64,000 bases of DNA from Pseudomonas abietaniphila (GCF_900100795.1 NZ_FNCO01000005.1:186001-250000), one strand, 5' to 3'. Numbered from the stretch's first letter, positions 18,056-28,018 are shown. A program made the numbers and translations. The notes: generated by a model from the letters alone, not told the origin.

Positions 18056-18946
18056 ATGCAAAAACACGCCCTGCGAGCGGATCTGCTCATGCTCTTGACC
18101 GCGCTGATCTGGGGCACCGGTTTCGTCGCGCAAACAGCCGGCATGGACCACATTGGTCCTTATCTGTATTCCGGGCTGCGCTTCGCATTGGGTTCCCTTA
18201 GCCTGCTGCCATGGGTGTTACGCCGTCCTGCGACGGGGCCCGCTCCCGAGCCATTACTGACCCGCGGCCTGCTGCAAGGCGGCATTGTCATGGGCCTCGC
18301 ATTGGCGCTGGGCATCAACCTGCAACAGGTCGGCCTGCTGTTCACCAGTGTCACCAACGCAGGCTTCATCACCGGTCTTTACGTGATTGTAGTTCCGCTG
18401 CTGGGCCTGTTCCTGGGCCATAAAACCGGCATCGGCACATGGCTGGGCTGCCTGTTGGCCGTCATCGGAATGTTCTTGCTGAGCGTAGGCGACAACTTCC
18501 ATGTCGCCTCCGGAGATTGGCTGCAATTGATGGGCGCGTTCGTCTGGGGCGGCCATGTGATTCTGGTCGGGGTGTTCGCGAGCCGCCACGACCCGATTCG
18601 CCTGGCGTTTCTTCAGTTCGTGACGTGCTCGGTGGTCAGCCTGGTCCTGGCCTTGGTGTTTGAACCCATCGCAATGGACGCCATATTCGCGGCGGGCCCC
18701 GCCCTGGTGTATGGCGGCGTGGTCGCCGTGGGAATCGGTTATACGTTGCAAGTGGTCGCGCAGAAGCACGCCATCGCGTCCCACGCCGCGATCATCCTGT
18801 CCCTTGAGGCCGTCTTTGCCGCCATTGCCGGTGCCTGGCTACTGGGCGAAGCACTGCAATTACGCGGCTATGCGGGCTGCGCACTGATGTTGGCGGGGAT
18901 GCTGTTGGCACAGTTGTGGCCAAGGAGAGCTGACGTCGCCCATTGA
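18056..18946 (+). CDS. EamA/DMT-superfamily transporter
   Basis: The product has 296 residues, about ten hydrophobic segments and two EamA repeats; the first begins LLTALIWGTGFVAQ and the second QLMGAFVWGGHVILVG. Members export amino acids, metabolites or drugs across the inner membrane, and the substrate cannot be predicted. ATG 18056 is preferred: the frame is open further upstream, but that part is polar and lies in the promoter region of the divergent response-regulator gene. No strong Shine-Dalgarno is seen before it. Confidence 0.88.
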   Translation: MQKHALRADLLMLLTALIWGTGFVAQTAGMDHIGPYLYSGLRFALGSLSLLPWVLRRPATGPAPEPLLTRGLLQGGIVMGLALALGINLQQVGLLFTSVTNAGFITGLYVIVVPLLGLFLGHKTGIGTWLGCLLAVIGMFLLSVGDNFHVASGDWLQLMGAFVWGGHVILVGVFASRHDPIRLAFLQFVTCSVVSLVLALVFEPIAMDAIFAAGPALVYGGVVAVGIGYTLQVVAQKHAIASHAAIILSLEAVFAAIAGAWLLGEALQLRGYAGCALMLAGMLLAQLWPRRADVAH

Positions 18947-19020
18947 GTCATTCCTCAGGTCGGGTCGGCTTCTCCGAGGTTGCGACGGGGCCACGTTCAC
19001 CTTGAATACGCCGGGCGACA

Positions 19021-19749
19021 TCAGGTCGGGACGGCCTTTTGAATGAATGCTTTCAGGTGGCTGTGCGGGGCGTCGTCCGGATCGATGGACCGCTGAAACT
19101 TCGCCCCGAGGTAATGAGCGCTGAACACATCCAGGTAAGCATCCAGCACACCTGCCGCCTGTTGGTCGTCCGCCAGCTCCAGGCAGAGGGCCGCCACTTC
19201 TGCTGTGCAGAAATGATCGTCGCGCTTCGAACGGCGCAAGCGGTAACGCGACATCTGCTCCGGCGCCAGGCTCAGCACCGGCAGATGATCCAGATATGGG
19301 CTTTTGCGAAACATCTTGCGGGCTTCAGGCCACGTCGCATCGAGCAGTATGAACAGCGGCCGCTTACCCGGCGCAACGCTCACCTCTGTCACCACCCGCT
19401 CGGCCGCGACGAACTCCCCCGGAAACACGATATAGGGCTGCCACTGTGGATCGTTCAGCAGCGCGGGCAGCTTTTCATCCACCTCGGTTCGCGACCAGGT
19501 AAATGCCTCGGTGTCCTTGATCACGTCGGCGATCAACCAACCGGTGTTGGTGGGTTTCAGGGGCTCGGTGTCGTACATCAACAGGCACACGGCCGATGAG
19601 GCGTTGACCGAGGGCTTCCAGGCACACAGGCAATAACTTTCGATGACACGACAGCCAGGGCACCGAGGCGCCCGCGAGCCGCGAGCAATGAACGGCTTGG
19701 TGCTGCGGGCCAATCGCTCGGCGCGCAAACGCGAGACTGCGTGGCTCAT
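19021..19749 (-). CDS. tapT: DTW-domain tRNA-uridine aminocarboxypropyltransferase (TapT type)
   Basis: The 242-residue protein has the N-terminal cysteine cluster CPGCRVIESYCLC (about 30-42, probably zinc-binding) and the defining motif DATWPEARKM (DTW) near residue 137. It also has the YRLRRSKRDDHFCTAEV stretch and the final H-S-H segment. E. coli TapT and TapT-like enzymes put an aminocarboxypropyl group on uridine 47 of tRNA using SAM. ATG 19749 fits family starts better than GTG 19761. The gene is alone on its strand, convergent with the DMT gene. Confidence 0.85.
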   Translation of the reverse strand: MSHAVSRLRAERLARSTKPFIARGSRAPRCPGCRVIESYCLCAWKPSVNASSAVCLLMYDTEPLKPTNTGWLIADVIKDTEAFTWSRTEVDEKLPALLNDPQWQPYIVFPGEFVAAERVVTEVSVAPGKRPLFILLDATWPEARKMFRKSPYLDHLPVLSLAPEQMSRYRLRRSKRDDHFCTAEVAALCLELADDQQAAGVLDAYLDVFSAHYLGAKFQRSIDPDDAPHSHLKAFIQKAVPT

Positions 19750-19878
19750 GAGCTCACGCACCCGCAGCGCGGCGCTGGACGGCAGGAAGGCAGTGACACG
19801 AAGAATATCCGGCAGGAAAAAAGTCGGCGCAGTCTATCAGAGGCGCCCGGTTCACTGGTGTCCGTCGATGCGACTCAC

Positions 19879-19885
19879 CTATACT
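19879..19885 (+). promoter_or_regulatory. Possible RpoS-type -10 element
   Basis: CTATACT matches the stationary-phase sigma -10 consensus and would start a leader of about 77 bases before the small secreted protein at 19970. No good -35 is seen, which is common for RpoS promoters. Prediction only. Confidence 0.35.
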
Positions 19886-19969
19886 GGCCGGCCTTGAAAG
19901 CCTTATGTCACGAGTGAACGCACGTGGATGTCACCGGTCCAACCTCGTTCACTGCCCCAGGAGAATCCA

Positions 19970-20395
19970 ATGCTGCGCCTCATTGCCCCCGCTCTCACGC
20001 TTTTGCTCATCGCTCCGCTGTGCGCCAACGCGGCGTCCAAACAGGATTACGAACTGAACAAAGAGCTGGAACAAGTCGCGGCGAAAAGCAACGTCGGAAA
20101 GCCCAATGCGATCAGCGAAGACATCCTTGACCAAGGCTACACCGTCCAGGGAAACATCCTCATCGACCACCTGAGCGTCCAGGCGGGTCAAGCCCAGCAG
20201 ATGCGCGAGAACCCTGAGCTGGTCGGGCGTCAGTTAGGCACGAGCGTATGCCGCAACCCCGGTTACCGCCAACTGATGGCCAAGGGCGCAATCCTGCGCT
20301 ACGAGTTCACGGAATACAAAACCAATCGCGCGATCACGACTCAGCAGATCACTGCCGCCGATTGCGCCGCGAAACCACCTGCCAAGAAGAAGTAA
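19970..20395 (+). CDS. Small secreted protein, probably PA3611 family
   Basis: The 141-residue protein has a signal peptide (1-19, cleavage near ANAA) and a mature part of about 120 residues with two Cys (in TSVCRNPGY and AADCA) that may form a disulfide. The pattern QDYELNKELEQVAAKSNVGKPNAISEDILDQG resembles the PA3611 family of quorum-regulated small exported proteins; I assign this from memory of the family and synteny with the dgkA-erdR locus. The molecular function is unknown. AGGAG precedes ATG 19970. The C-terminus is a Lys-rich tail. Confidence 0.6.
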   Translation: MLRLIAPALTLLLIAPLCANAASKQDYELNKELEQVAAKSNVGKPNAISEDILDQGYTVQGNILIDHLSVQAGQAQQMRENPELVGRQLGTSVCRNPGYRQLMAKGAILRYEFTEYKTNRAITTQQITAADCAAKPPAKKK

Positions 20396-20404
20396 CTCCC
20401 CTCT

Positions 20405-20596
20405 CTAGTGCGCCGCGCGCCGCTGCTGATCCTCGGCGCGCAGTTCAGCCACAAGGGCCTGCAGATAATAAGAACGCCTGCCGTTCTGCCTCAGGCGCTT
20501 CACGCATTCCTGCTCCAGCGTCGAATGGTTACACCGTGCCGCCTCGCTGAGTGAGCGGAACAGATCCTGATCGACTTCCAGCCTGATGATTTCCAT
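20405..20596 (-). CDS. Small protein, possible ribbon-helix-helix fold
   Basis: This 63-residue protein starts MEIIRLEVDQDLFRSLSEAA and continues with helical, charged sequence. The first 40 residues have the look of a CopG/Arc ribbon-helix-helix domain (a short strand, then two helices), but I cannot name a family. The start is firm because a perfect AGGAGG stands seven bases before ATG 20596, the best ribosome site in this part of the window. No toxin partner is adjacent, so a toxin-antitoxin role is not supported. Confidence 0.55.
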   Translation of the reverse strand: MEIIRLEVDQDLFRSLSEAARCNHSTLEQECVKRLRQNGRRSYYLQALVAELRAEDQQRRAAH

Positions 20597-21092
20597 TTCA
20601 TCCCTCCTTGGCTCGTCCACGCGCTGTGCCTGCGCGGGCAAACCTCGATGACTTCCGGCCGACGCATTTGCAAGTGATGCCAGCGGCGGCGCTATCCAGG
20701 TTGCAAAGGCATTTAACCTGCCCTGTCATTCAGTAAATCAGACGCAAAAGAGCTGACCGCACCCGCCGACGAGCGGGAAACACATTCAGCTGTCCGCACA
20801 AAGAGTCGTTGCCAGCATCGATGTTTCGGGCACATCATCAAACCATTGGTTTTACCCGGACAGTCTTGTCTCGGTCACGTTTTACAGGCAAAAGGGGGTT
20901 GCCTTTCCACTGTCGCCAATCTCAACGTTTTTCTTTTCAACCCAAGGACATAGACAGAATCAGTGTGGCGCCACGCGACGCCATCCCGTACTTGACCCTC
21001 GCCAGAGGTGGGCTATCAGCAGCGACGCATGAGGCGTCGTGATCCTGTCGAGACAGTCAGGATCGATGATTCTGCAGAAGGAGAAAGTCTGA
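20597..21092. other. Long intergenic region with hairpins
   Basis: About 500 bases separate the small protein gene from the LOG-family gene. I find no credible coding frame. Near the right end CGACGC-ATGA-GGCGTCG (about 21021-21039) and GATCCTG / CAGGATC (about 21040-21063) are two consecutive inverted repeats in the likely leader of the downstream gene. AGGCAA / TTGCCT near 20886-20908 is a further weak one. The left part should hold the promoter of the minus-strand small gene. Confidence 0.4.
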
Positions 21093-22208
21093 ATGCCTTA
21101 CGTACCCAATGATGTGTTGTCTCGTCACTTCCAGAGCAACGGCGTCGACCTCACCGCCAAGGTCGAAGAACAGTTGAACCTGGTCGCTCCCAACAGCCCT
21201 AATCTTCCGCTGTACAGGGACATGATACTGACCGTCCTGCGCATGGCCCAGGACGACCGCAATCGCTGGAACGCCAAGATCACCCTCCAGGCACTGCGCG
21301 AACTGGATAATGCCTTTCGCGTACTCGAACAATTCCGAGGCCGTCGTAAAGTGACGGTGTTCGGCTCCGCGCGTACCCCCGTCGAGCATCCGATGTACGC
21401 GTTGGCGCGGGAACTGGGCAAGAAACTCGCCGCGTCTGATCTGATGGTCATTACCGGGGCCGGCGGCGGCATCATGGCTGCCGCCCACGAAGGCGCGGGA
21501 CTGGATTACAGCCTTGGGTTCAACATTACCCTGCCCTTCGAGCAACACGCGAACGCCACCGTGGATGGCACCGGCAATCTGCTGCCGTTCCACTTTTTCT
21601 TCACCCGAAAGCTGTTCTTCGTCAAAGAAGCCGACGCGCTGGTGCTCTGCCCCGGCGGCTTCGGCACACTGGACGAAGCGCTGGAGGTCTTGACCCTGAT
21701 TCAGACGGGCAAAAGCCCACTGGTACCGATCGTGTTGCTGGACGCACCTGGCGGCACGTTCTGGGAAGGCGCACTGACGTTTATCAAAAACGAGCTGGAG
21801 GTCAACCGCTATATCCTGCCCACCGACATGAACCTGCTGAAACTGGTGTACAGCGCCGACGAGGCGGTCGAAGAGATCAACCAGTTCTACAGCAACTTTC
21901 ATTCAAGCCGCTGGCTGAAAAACACCTTCGTCATTCGCATGCACCACGCACTGAGCGAGAAAGCCTTGGCCCATATGCAGCAGGCGTTCGCCGACCTGCG
22001 TTTGAGCGATGATTTCCATCAGCACGGGTATCAACAAGAGCATGACGAAGAACAGTTCAGCCACCTCACCCGGCTGGCGTTCACCTTCAACGGGCGCAAC
22101 CACGGGCGACTGCGCATGCTGGTAGATTTCATTAATCAGAGCGAGAACTGGGCAAACCCTGCGCAGACAAGACCGTCGCGCGGACGAGAGCCAATGCAGG
22201 CGACATGA
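21093..22208 (+). CDS. LOG-family protein (Rossmann-fold nucleotide hydrolase-like)
   Basis: The 371-residue protein has the LOG core VTVFGSART, GAGGGIMAAAHEGA and the signature PGGFGTLDEALEVLT (about 199-213). LOG proteins cleave cytokinin-type nucleoside 5'-monophosphates, and bacterial ones related to PpnN act on purine nucleotides. This protein is much longer than the short LOG proteins (about 180-200 residues), with an extra N-terminal helical part (1-85) and a C-terminal extension (about 275-371). GGAG stands nine bases before ATG 21093. The substrate is uncertain. Confidence 0.85.
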   Translation: MPYVPNDVLSRHFQSNGVDLTAKVEEQLNLVAPNSPNLPLYRDMILTVLRMAQDDRNRWNAKITLQALRELDNAFRVLEQFRGRRKVTVFGSARTPVEHPMYALARELGKKLAASDLMVITGAGGGIMAAAHEGAGLDYSLGFNITLPFEQHANATVDGTGNLLPFHFFFTRKLFFVKEADALVLCPGGFGTLDEALEVLTLIQTGKSPLVPIVLLDAPGGTFWEGALTFIKNELEVNRYILPTDMNLLKLVYSADEAVEEINQFYSNFHSSRWLKNTFVIRMHHALSEKALAHMQQAFADLRLSDDFHQHGYQQEHDEEQFSHLTRLAFTFNGRNHGRLRMLVDFINQSENWANPAQTRPSRGREPMQAT

Positions 22209-22246
22209 CTGAAAAGCTGTTAACAGGCTTTAGATGGGCGCGGCGA

Positions 22247-22717
22247 CTAATAGTCGTCGCCGCCCTTCCCGCTTAACAAGCGGCTGATGAGCTCCGGCGG
22301 ATACCCGCGATAGCTCAAAAAGCGCATCTGCTGGCCGCGCTCCCGGGCGTCTCTGGGCAACTGTCCGGCGAACTTTCGCTGCCAGGATTCTTCCAGCTTT
22401 TCTCGCCAGTCGACGCCGCATTCCCGCAGCGCCTGCTCGATATCCGAACGTTGCAGACCTCGTTGACCCAGCTCTTCACGAATGCGCAAAGGGCCGTAGC
22501 CAGACCGGGCACGGTAGGACACGAAGCTTTCGAGGTAACGGGATTCTGAAAGCAGACCCTCTTCCGTCAACCGGTCGAGGGCGGCTTCAATCATTTCAGG
22601 CGGGGCGCCGCGCTGACGCAGTTTACGCGTCAGCTCGACTCGACCGTGCTCGCGACGTGCGAGCAGGTCCATTGCGGTACGCCGTACGGCGACGAGCGTA
22701 TCAAGCACTACCGGCAT
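22247..22717 (-). CDS. recX: Regulatory protein RecX
   Basis: The 156-residue, mostly helical protein has three tandem RecX repeats ([40 protein letters not shown], and [16 protein letters not shown] with [13 protein letters not shown] at the end). RecX binds RecA filaments and limits strand exchange. The gene starts 11 bases after the recA stop codon and must be co-transcribed, so it should be induced with recA in the SOS response. Confidence 0.93.
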   Translation of the reverse strand: MPVVLDTLVAVRRTAMDLLARREHGRVELTRKLRQRGAPPEMIEAALDRLTEEGLLSESRYLESFVSYRARSGYGPLRIREELGQRGLQRSDIEQALRECGVDWREKLEESWQRKFAGQLPRDARERGQQMRFLSYRGYPPELISRLLSGKGGDDY

Positions 22718-22728
22718 GACGACGACAA

Positions 22729-23793
22729 TCAGAGATCGGCGTCAGCTTCGACTGCAGCCATGTCGTCTTCGGCCACCCGGGACGACTGGGCTTTGACATC
22801 AGGAGCGGCGGTCAACAGCTTCTCGCGAATCTGTTTCTCCAGGGTCGCGCCGATTTCCGGGTTGTCCTGCAGGAACTTGGCCGAGTTGGCCTTGCCCTGG
22901 CCGATCTTGCTGCCTTGGTAGCTGTACCAGGCACCGGATTTCTCCAGCAGACCGTGAAGCACGCCCAGGTCGATGATCTCGCCATTACGGTAGATGCCCT
23001 TGCCGTACAGGATCTGGAATTCAGCCTGACGGAACGGAGGCGCTACCTTGTTCTTCACGACTTTGACGCGGGTTTCGCTGCCCACCACTTCGTCGCCTTC
23101 TTTCACCGCGCCGGTACGACGGATGTCCAGACGAACCGAGGCGTAGAACTTCAGCGCGTTACCACCGGTGGTGGTTTCCGGGCTGCCGAACATCACACCG
23201 ATTTTCATACGGATCTGGTTAATGAAGATGACCAGGCAGTTGGCGTTCTTGATGTTACCGGTGATCTTACGCAGCGCCTGAGACATCAGACGTGCTTGCA
23301 GGCCGACGTGCATGTCGCCCATTTCGCCTTCGATTTCAGCCTTTGGCACCAACGCGGCAACGGAGTCGACAACGATGACGTCAATCGCGTTGGAACGCAC
23401 CAGCATGTCGGTGATTTCCAGCGCTTGCTCACCGGTGTCTGGCTGCGAAACCAGCAGGTCGTCGACATTGACGCCCAGTTTGCCAGCGTACTCTGGGTCG
23501 AGTGCGTGCTCGGCGTCAACGAACGCACAGGTCGCGCCCATCTTTTGTGCTTCAGCGATGACCGACAGGGTCATCGTGGTTTTACCGGAAGACTCAGGAC
23601 CGTAGATTTCAACGATCCGGCCTTTTGGCAGGCCGCCGATACCCAGCGCGATATCGAGACCGAGCGAGCCGGTGGAGATAGCAGGAATAGCCTGGCGGTC
23701 ATGGTCACCCATGCGCATCACGGCGCCTTTGCCGAATTGACGCTCGATCTGACCCAAGGCCGCAGCCAAGGCTTTCTTCTTGTTGTCGTCCAT
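22729..23793 (-). CDS. recA: Recombinase RecA
   Basis: The 354-residue protein is a complete RecA. Walker [10 protein letters not shown] (about 66-74), the catalytic Glu near residue 96, Walker [11 protein letters not shown] (about 139-148), the DNA-binding loop L2 region [30 protein letters not shown] and an acidic C-terminal tail are all present. It forms filaments on single-stranded DNA for strand exchange and activates LexA self-cleavage. A LexA box lies 43 bases before the start codon. recX follows in the same transcript. Confidence 0.98.
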   Translation of the reverse strand: MDDNKKKALAAALGQIERQFGKGAVMRMGDHDRQAIPAISTGSLGLDIALGIGGLPKGRIVEIYGPESSGKTTMTLSVIAEAQKMGATCAFVDAEHALDPEYAGKLGVNVDDLLVSQPDTGEQALEITDMLVRSNAIDVIVVDSVAALVPKAEIEGEMGDMHVGLQARLMSQALRKITGNIKNANCLVIFINQIRMKIGVMFGSPETTTGGNALKFYASVRLDIRRTGAVKEGDEVVGSETRVKVVKNKVAPPFRQAEFQILYGKGIYRNGEIIDLGVLHGLLEKSGAWYSYQGSKIGQGKANSAKFLQDNPEIGATLEKQIREKLLTAAPDVKAQSSRVAEDDMAAVEADADL

Positions 23794-23835
23794 TGAAGTC
23801 CTCTCGTAATCGGTTAGGCCTGATGGCCGATATAA

Positions 23836-23851
23836 CTGTATAAGTAGACAG
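23836..23851 (-). promoter_or_regulatory. LexA (SOS) box of recA
   Basis: CTGTATAAGTAGACAG fits CTG-N10-CAG with the usual AT-rich centre and overlaps the recA promoter region. It is palindromic in design, and its position 43-58 bases before the recA ATG is typical for LexA repression. Confidence 0.85.
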
Positions 23852-23878
23852 TATTATTCCACAGGGCTAGGCGCGCGC

Positions 23879-24379
23879 CTACCCCTGATTTGGTATTTCT
23901 CCGCGACTGAGCTGAATCAGCCCCTCTAGCGCGGCCTTCACCGTTTGTCGGCGCACGGCATCGCGGTCGCCGGCAAACTGAAAGCGCTGCGCAATCAACC
24001 CTTGCGCAGCGCCCCAGCAAATCCAGACGGTGCCCACCGGCTTGTCCGCAGAACCTCCGTCCGGGCCCGCAACACCGCTGACCGCAACCGAAAATTGCGC
24101 GGCGCTGTTGAGTCGAGCACCTTGGGCCATGGCCTCGACCACTTCCCGGCTGACCGCGCCCACCTGACTGAACAACACTTCAGGCACGTTCAGTTGTTGC
24201 GTCTTCTGGCGGTTGGAATACGTGACGTATCCCGCCTCGAACCAGGCCGAACTGCCGGGGATACGCGTGATCGCTTCAGCGATTCCGCCGCCGGTACAGG
24301 ATTCAGCGGTGCTGACCTGGGCACCTGACTCCAGCAAGCGATGGCCCAGTGTGGCAGCCAGTTGAGTGATGTCGTCCAC
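23879..24379 (-). CDS. pncC: CinA C-terminal domain protein (NMN amidase, PncC type)
   Basis: The 166-residue protein is the stand-alone C-terminal domain of CinA: SAESCTGGGIAEAITRIPGSSAWFEAGYVTYSN near residues 23-55, and AVSGVAGPDGGSADKPVGTVW in the second half. The E. coli YgaD/PncC relative deamidates nicotinamide mononucleotide in the pyridine-nucleotide cycle. The start is GTG 24379 with GAGGAG six bases upstream. It lies directly upstream of recA on the same strand, so read-through into recA is possible besides the LexA-controlled promoter. Confidence 0.9.
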   Translation of the reverse strand: MDDITQLAATLGHRLLESGAQVSTAESCTGGGIAEAITRIPGSSAWFEAGYVTYSNRQKTQQLNVPEVLFSQVGAVSREVVEAMAQGARLNSAAQFSVAVSGVAGPDGGSADKPVGTVWICWGAAQGLIAQRFQFAGDRDAVRRQTVKAALEGLIQLSRGEIPNQG

Positions 24380-24483
24380 GAAACGCTCCTCTATCGATCA
24401 CACCATGGACACACGCTACACGAGCCCTGCTCATGCGCAAGAAGACGCGTGACTGAAAACCCGGCCACGCGTGCTCCCGTCAC

Positions 24484-24615
24484 CTAAGTGCGCTCCTGTT
24501 TTTCGGGGCATCGTTTCCTCACGGTTTCGATGATGGTTTCCCGAGGCCGCCGACGCGCTTCCTCAAGGGTGATAAAACGTCCATTGGTGGAATCCCTTCC
24601 GCGTTTACGTCGCAT
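24484..24615 (-). CDS. 43-residue basic protein of unknown function
   Basis: A short frame starts at ATG 24615 (MRRKRGRDSTNGRF) and ends at 24484, with AAGGA nine bases before the start. It is very rich in Arg and Lys, with ITLEEARRRPRETIIETVRKR forming a likely basic helix. Similar tiny ORFs between the cinA-like gene and mutS occur in other pseudomonads as I remember them, sometimes mislabelled as a transporter; 43 residues without a hydrophobic segment cannot be one. The function is unknown; the composition suggests nucleic-acid binding. Confidence 0.55.
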   Translation of the reverse strand: MRRKRGRDSTNGRFITLEEARRRPRETIIETVRKRCPEKQERT

Positions 24616-24867
24616 ACACAAAGTCCTTTTTCGAAATGCCTGCCCGGAATCGGACAGCAGCCTCGACAGCCTAGACAGCCCGGAGCGCCTCGTGTCGCTT
24701 CGGAAACGAGAGGCAACGAATAACCCGAACCTGCGGCCTGCGAACGTGCGTGGTAACCTTGCGCCCATCGAAAAAGCAATCGGATCTGACGTCGACCCAC
24801 GTAGGTGGAGTCCCACGCGACGCTCCTCATTTGCCTCAATCTCCCAACGAATTTGCCTAAATAACTG

Positions 24868-27447
24868 ATGAATAAAGCAATTTCCGACCTCTCTTCGCAC
24901 ACCCCAATGATGCAACAGTACTGGAAGCTGAAAAATCAGCATCCAGACCAGTTGATGTTCTATCGCATGGGTGACTTCTACGAGATCTTCTACGAAGACG
25001 CCAAAAAGGCAGCCAAGCTGCTCGACATCACGCTGACCGCCCGTGGGCAGTCGGCCGGGCAAAGCATTCCCATGTGCGGCATCCCGTATCACGCGGCAGA
25101 AGGGTATCTCGCCAAACTGGTGAAGCTGGGCGAGTCCGTGGTGATCTGCGAACAGATCGGTGATCCGGCGACCAGCAAAGGCCCCGTCGACCGCCAGGTC
25201 GTGCGCATCATCACGCCGGGCACCGTGAGTGACGAGGCGTTGCTCGACGAGCGTCGCGACAACCTGATTGCTGCGGTGCTGGGTGATGAGCGCCTGTTCG
25301 GGCTTGCGGTTCTGGACATCACCAGCGGTAACTTCACCGTTCAGGAAATCAAGGGCTGGGAAAACCTGCTCGCCGAGCTTGAACGCATCAACCCGGTTGA
25401 GCTGTTGATTCCCGACGACTGGCCACAAGGGCTGCCCGCCGAGAAACGCCGAGGCGCGCGTCGCCGTGCCCCTTGGGATTTCGAGCGCGACTCGGCGCAC
25501 AAGAGCCTCTGCCAGCAATTCTCGACTCAAGACCTGAAAGGCTTTGGCTGCGAGACCCTGACCCTCGCCATCGGCGCGGCGGGTTGCCTGCTGGGTTATG
25601 CCAAGGAAACCCAGCGCACGGCGTTGCCACACTTGCGTAGCCTGCGTCACGAACGCATGGATGACACGGTCATCCTGGACGGTGCCAGCCGCCGCAACCT
25701 GGAGCTGGACACCAACCTGGCTGGCGGTCGCGACAATACGCTGCAATCGGTCATGGACCGCTGCCAGACCGCCATGGCTACGCGCCTGCTGACGCGTTGG
25801 CTGAATCGGCCGTTGCGCGATTTGAAGGTGTTGCAGGCGCGTCAGGAATCGATCGGTTGCTTCCTTGAGCGCTATCGCTTCGAGAACCTGCAGCCGCAGT
25901 TGAAAGAAATTGGCGATATCGAACGGATTCTCGCGCGCATCGGCCTGCGTAATGCGCGTCCTCGTGATCTCGCGCGTCTGCGTGACGCCCTTGGCGCGCT
26001 GCCGGAACTGCAACAGGCTCTGGCCGACCTTGAAGCACCGCACATTCAGCAACTGGCCCAGACCACCAGCACTTACCCGGAGCTGGCCGATCTGCTGCAA
26101 CGGGCCATTATCGATAACCCGCCCGCCGTGATCCGCGATGGCGGCGTGTTGAAAACCGGCTATGACGCCGAGCTCGACGAGCTGCTGTCACTGAGCGAGA
26201 ACGCTGGCCAGTTCCTGATCGATCTGGAAGCACGTGAAAAGGCGCGCACCGGACTTGCCAACCTCAAGGTCGGTTACAACCGCGTGCATGGCTACTTCAT
26301 CGAGCTGCCGAGCAAACAGGCCGAACAGGCGCCTGCCGACTATATCCGTCGCCAGACGCTCAAGGGTGCTGAGCGCTTCATCACCCCGGAGCTGAAGGAA
26401 TTCGAAGACAAGGCGCTGTCGGCCAAGAGCCGCGCACTGGCTCGCGAAAAAATGCTCTACGAAAGGTTGCTTGAAGACCTGATCGGTCATCTGGCACCGC
26501 TGCAGGACACCGCTGCAGCGCTTGCCGAACTGGACGTGCTGAGCAACCTCGCCGAGCGTGCGCTGAACCTTGACTTGAACCGACCGCGTTTCACCGATGA
26601 GCCGTGCATGCGCATCGAGCAAGGTCGTCACCCGGTGGTCGAGCAAGTCTTGTCTTCGCCCTTCGTGGCCAACGATCTGGACCTGAACGACAACACCCGC
26701 ATGCTGGTCATCACCGGTCCTAACATGGGCGGTAAATCCACCTACATGCGCCAGACCGCGTTGATCGTCTTGCTGGCTCACATTGGCAGCTTTGTTCCCG
26801 CGGCCAGTTGCGAGCTTTCGTTGGTTGACCGCATCTTTACCCGTATCGGCTCCAGCGACGATCTGGCGGGAGGACGGTCCACGTTCATGGTCGAGATGAG
26901 CGAAACCGCGAACATCCTGCACAACGCCACAGACAAAAGCCTGGTGCTGATGGATGAAGTGGGCCGCGGCACCAGCACGTTTGACGGACTTTCGCTGGCC
27001 TGGGCTGCGGCAGAATGTCTCGCCCAGCTGCGCGCCTACACGCTGTTTGCCACCCACTATTTCGAACTGACGGTGCTACCGGAAAGCGAACCGCTGGTGG
27101 CCAACGTTCACCTCAATGCCACGGAGCACAACGAACGTATCGTGTTCCTGCACCGCGTGCTGCCCGGCCCTGCCAGTCAGAGCTACGGTCTGGCCGTGGC
27201 CCAACTGGCGGGCGTTCCAGGCAAGGTGATCAGTCGTGCCAAGGAGCACTTGCAGCGCCTCGAAACCACCAGCCTGCCCCATGAACAGCCCAAGCCAAAG
27301 CCCGGCAAGGCGCCAGCGCCGCAGCAGGCCGACATGTTCGCGACGCTGCCGCACCCGGTGCTCGAGGAACTGTCGAAGCTGAAAATCGACGACATGACGC
27401 CGCGCCAAGCTATCGAATGGTTATATGGACTGCAAAACCGGATCTAA
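24868..27447 (+). CDS. mutS: DNA mismatch repair protein MutS
   Basis: The 859-residue protein has the N-terminal mismatch-binding motif Phe37-x-Glu39 (MGDFYEIF), connector and lever domains, and the ATPase domain. That domain contains Walker [10 protein letters not shown] (about 615-623), the STFMVEMSE signature region, Walker [17 protein letters not shown] and the ATHYFEL histidine. It recognises mispairs and recruits MutL. The C-terminal linker is Pro-rich, followed by the tetramerisation segment. No strong Shine-Dalgarno is seen before ATG 24868. fdxA lies 229 bases downstream on the same strand. Confidence 0.98.
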   Translation: MNKAISDLSSHTPMMQQYWKLKNQHPDQLMFYRMGDFYEIFYEDAKKAAKLLDITLTARGQSAGQSIPMCGIPYHAAEGYLAKLVKLGESVVICEQIGDPATSKGPVDRQVVRIITPGTVSDEALLDERRDNLIAAVLGDERLFGLAVLDITSGNFTVQEIKGWENLLAELERINPVELLIPDDWPQGLPAEKRRGARRRAPWDFERDSAHKSLCQQFSTQDLKGFGCETLTLAIGAAGCLLGYAKETQRTALPHLRSLRHERMDDTVILDGASRRNLELDTNLAGGRDNTLQSVMDRCQTAMATRLLTRWLNRPLRDLKVLQARQESIGCFLERYRFENLQPQLKEIGDIERILARIGLRNARPRDLARLRDALGALPELQQALADLEAPHIQQLAQTTSTYPELADLLQRAIIDNPPAVIRDGGVLKTGYDAELDELLSLSENAGQFLIDLEAREKARTGLANLKVGYNRVHGYFIELPSKQAEQAPADYIRRQTLKGAERFITPELKEFEDKALSAKSRALAREKMLYERLLEDLIGHLAPLQDTAAALAELDVLSNLAERALNLDLNRPRFTDEPCMRIEQGRHPVVEQVLSSPFVANDLDLNDNTRMLVITGPNMGGKSTYMRQTALIVLLAHIGSFVPAASCELSLVDRIFTRIGSSDDLAGGRSTFMVEMSETANILHNATDKSLVLMDEVGRGTSTFDGLSLAWAAAECLAQLRAYTLFATHYFELTVLPESEPLVANVHLNATEHNERIVFLHRVLPGPASQSYGLAVAQLAGVPGKVISRAKEHLQRLETTSLPHEQPKPKPGKAPAPQQADMFATLPHPVLEELSKLKIDDMTPRQAIEWLYGLQNRI

Positions 27448-27676
27448 CGGTATTTGCAACAAGCTGTTAGAATCCCGCGCGGTTTGGGAATGGTACGGCT
27501 TGTAGCCGGGCCGTAAGAGATCCGAGCCGCGTTCGAACACAGCGAACCAAAGCTTCGCGCTCACGCCTGTCGGCATGAGGCGAGCTGACTGCGTTCTGAA
27601 TGGCCCGGGAACGTTCCCAACCGAGCAACCCTGCCGTGAAGGGCTCTGCTGCCGCCGCCTGAGGAGAGAATTAGAA

Positions 27677-28000
27677 ATGACCTTCGTCGTCACCGACAAC
27701 TGCATCAAGTGCAAGTACACCGACTGTGTAGAAGTCTGTCCGGTGGACTGCTTCTACGAAGGCCCGAACTTCCTGGTGATTCACCCGGATGAGTGCATCG
27801 ACTGCGCACTGTGCGAGCCTGAATGCCCCGCCAACGCGATTTTCTCGGAAGACGAGGTTCCGTCCGGCATGGAGAACTTCATCGAGCTGAACGCCGAGCT
27901 GGCAGAAGTCTGGCCCAACATCACCGAGCGCAAAGAAGCGCTGCCGGATGCTGAAGAGTGGGACGGCAAGACTGGCAAGATCGCCGACCTGGAGCGTTAA
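27677..28000 (+). CDS. fdxA: Ferredoxin I, [3Fe-4S][4Fe-4S] type
   Basis: The 107-residue protein matches the Azotobacter FdI type. Cysteines 9, 17 and 50 would hold a [3Fe-4S] cluster, and Cys21 with the [11 protein letters not shown] motif (40, 43, 46) a [4Fe-4S] cluster. Cys12 is an additional cysteine. The acidic C-terminal third is typical. It carries electrons at low potential and is a plausible partner of the Fpr encoded at 14854. ATG 27677 is preceded by GAGGAGAG; longer frames upstream are not supported. Confidence 0.95.
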   Translation: MTFVVTDNCIKCKYTDCVEVCPVDCFYEGPNFLVIHPDECIDCALCEPECPANAIFSEDEVPSGMENFIELNAELAEVWPNITERKEALPDAEEWDGKTGKIADLER

Positions 28001-28018
28001 GCTCAAGCCGGACTCTGC

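Noticed and set aside
20405..20596. Toxin-antitoxin pair
   Set aside because: The small protein could resemble an antitoxin N-terminus, but no toxin-like partner gene is adjacent on the same strand.
24484..26100. 538-residue open frame antisense to mutS
   Set aside because: The frame lies opposite a certain mutS gene and its translation is low-complexity Gln/Arg-rich, as expected from GC-rich shadow frames. Only its last 43 codons, outside mutS, have their own ribosome site.
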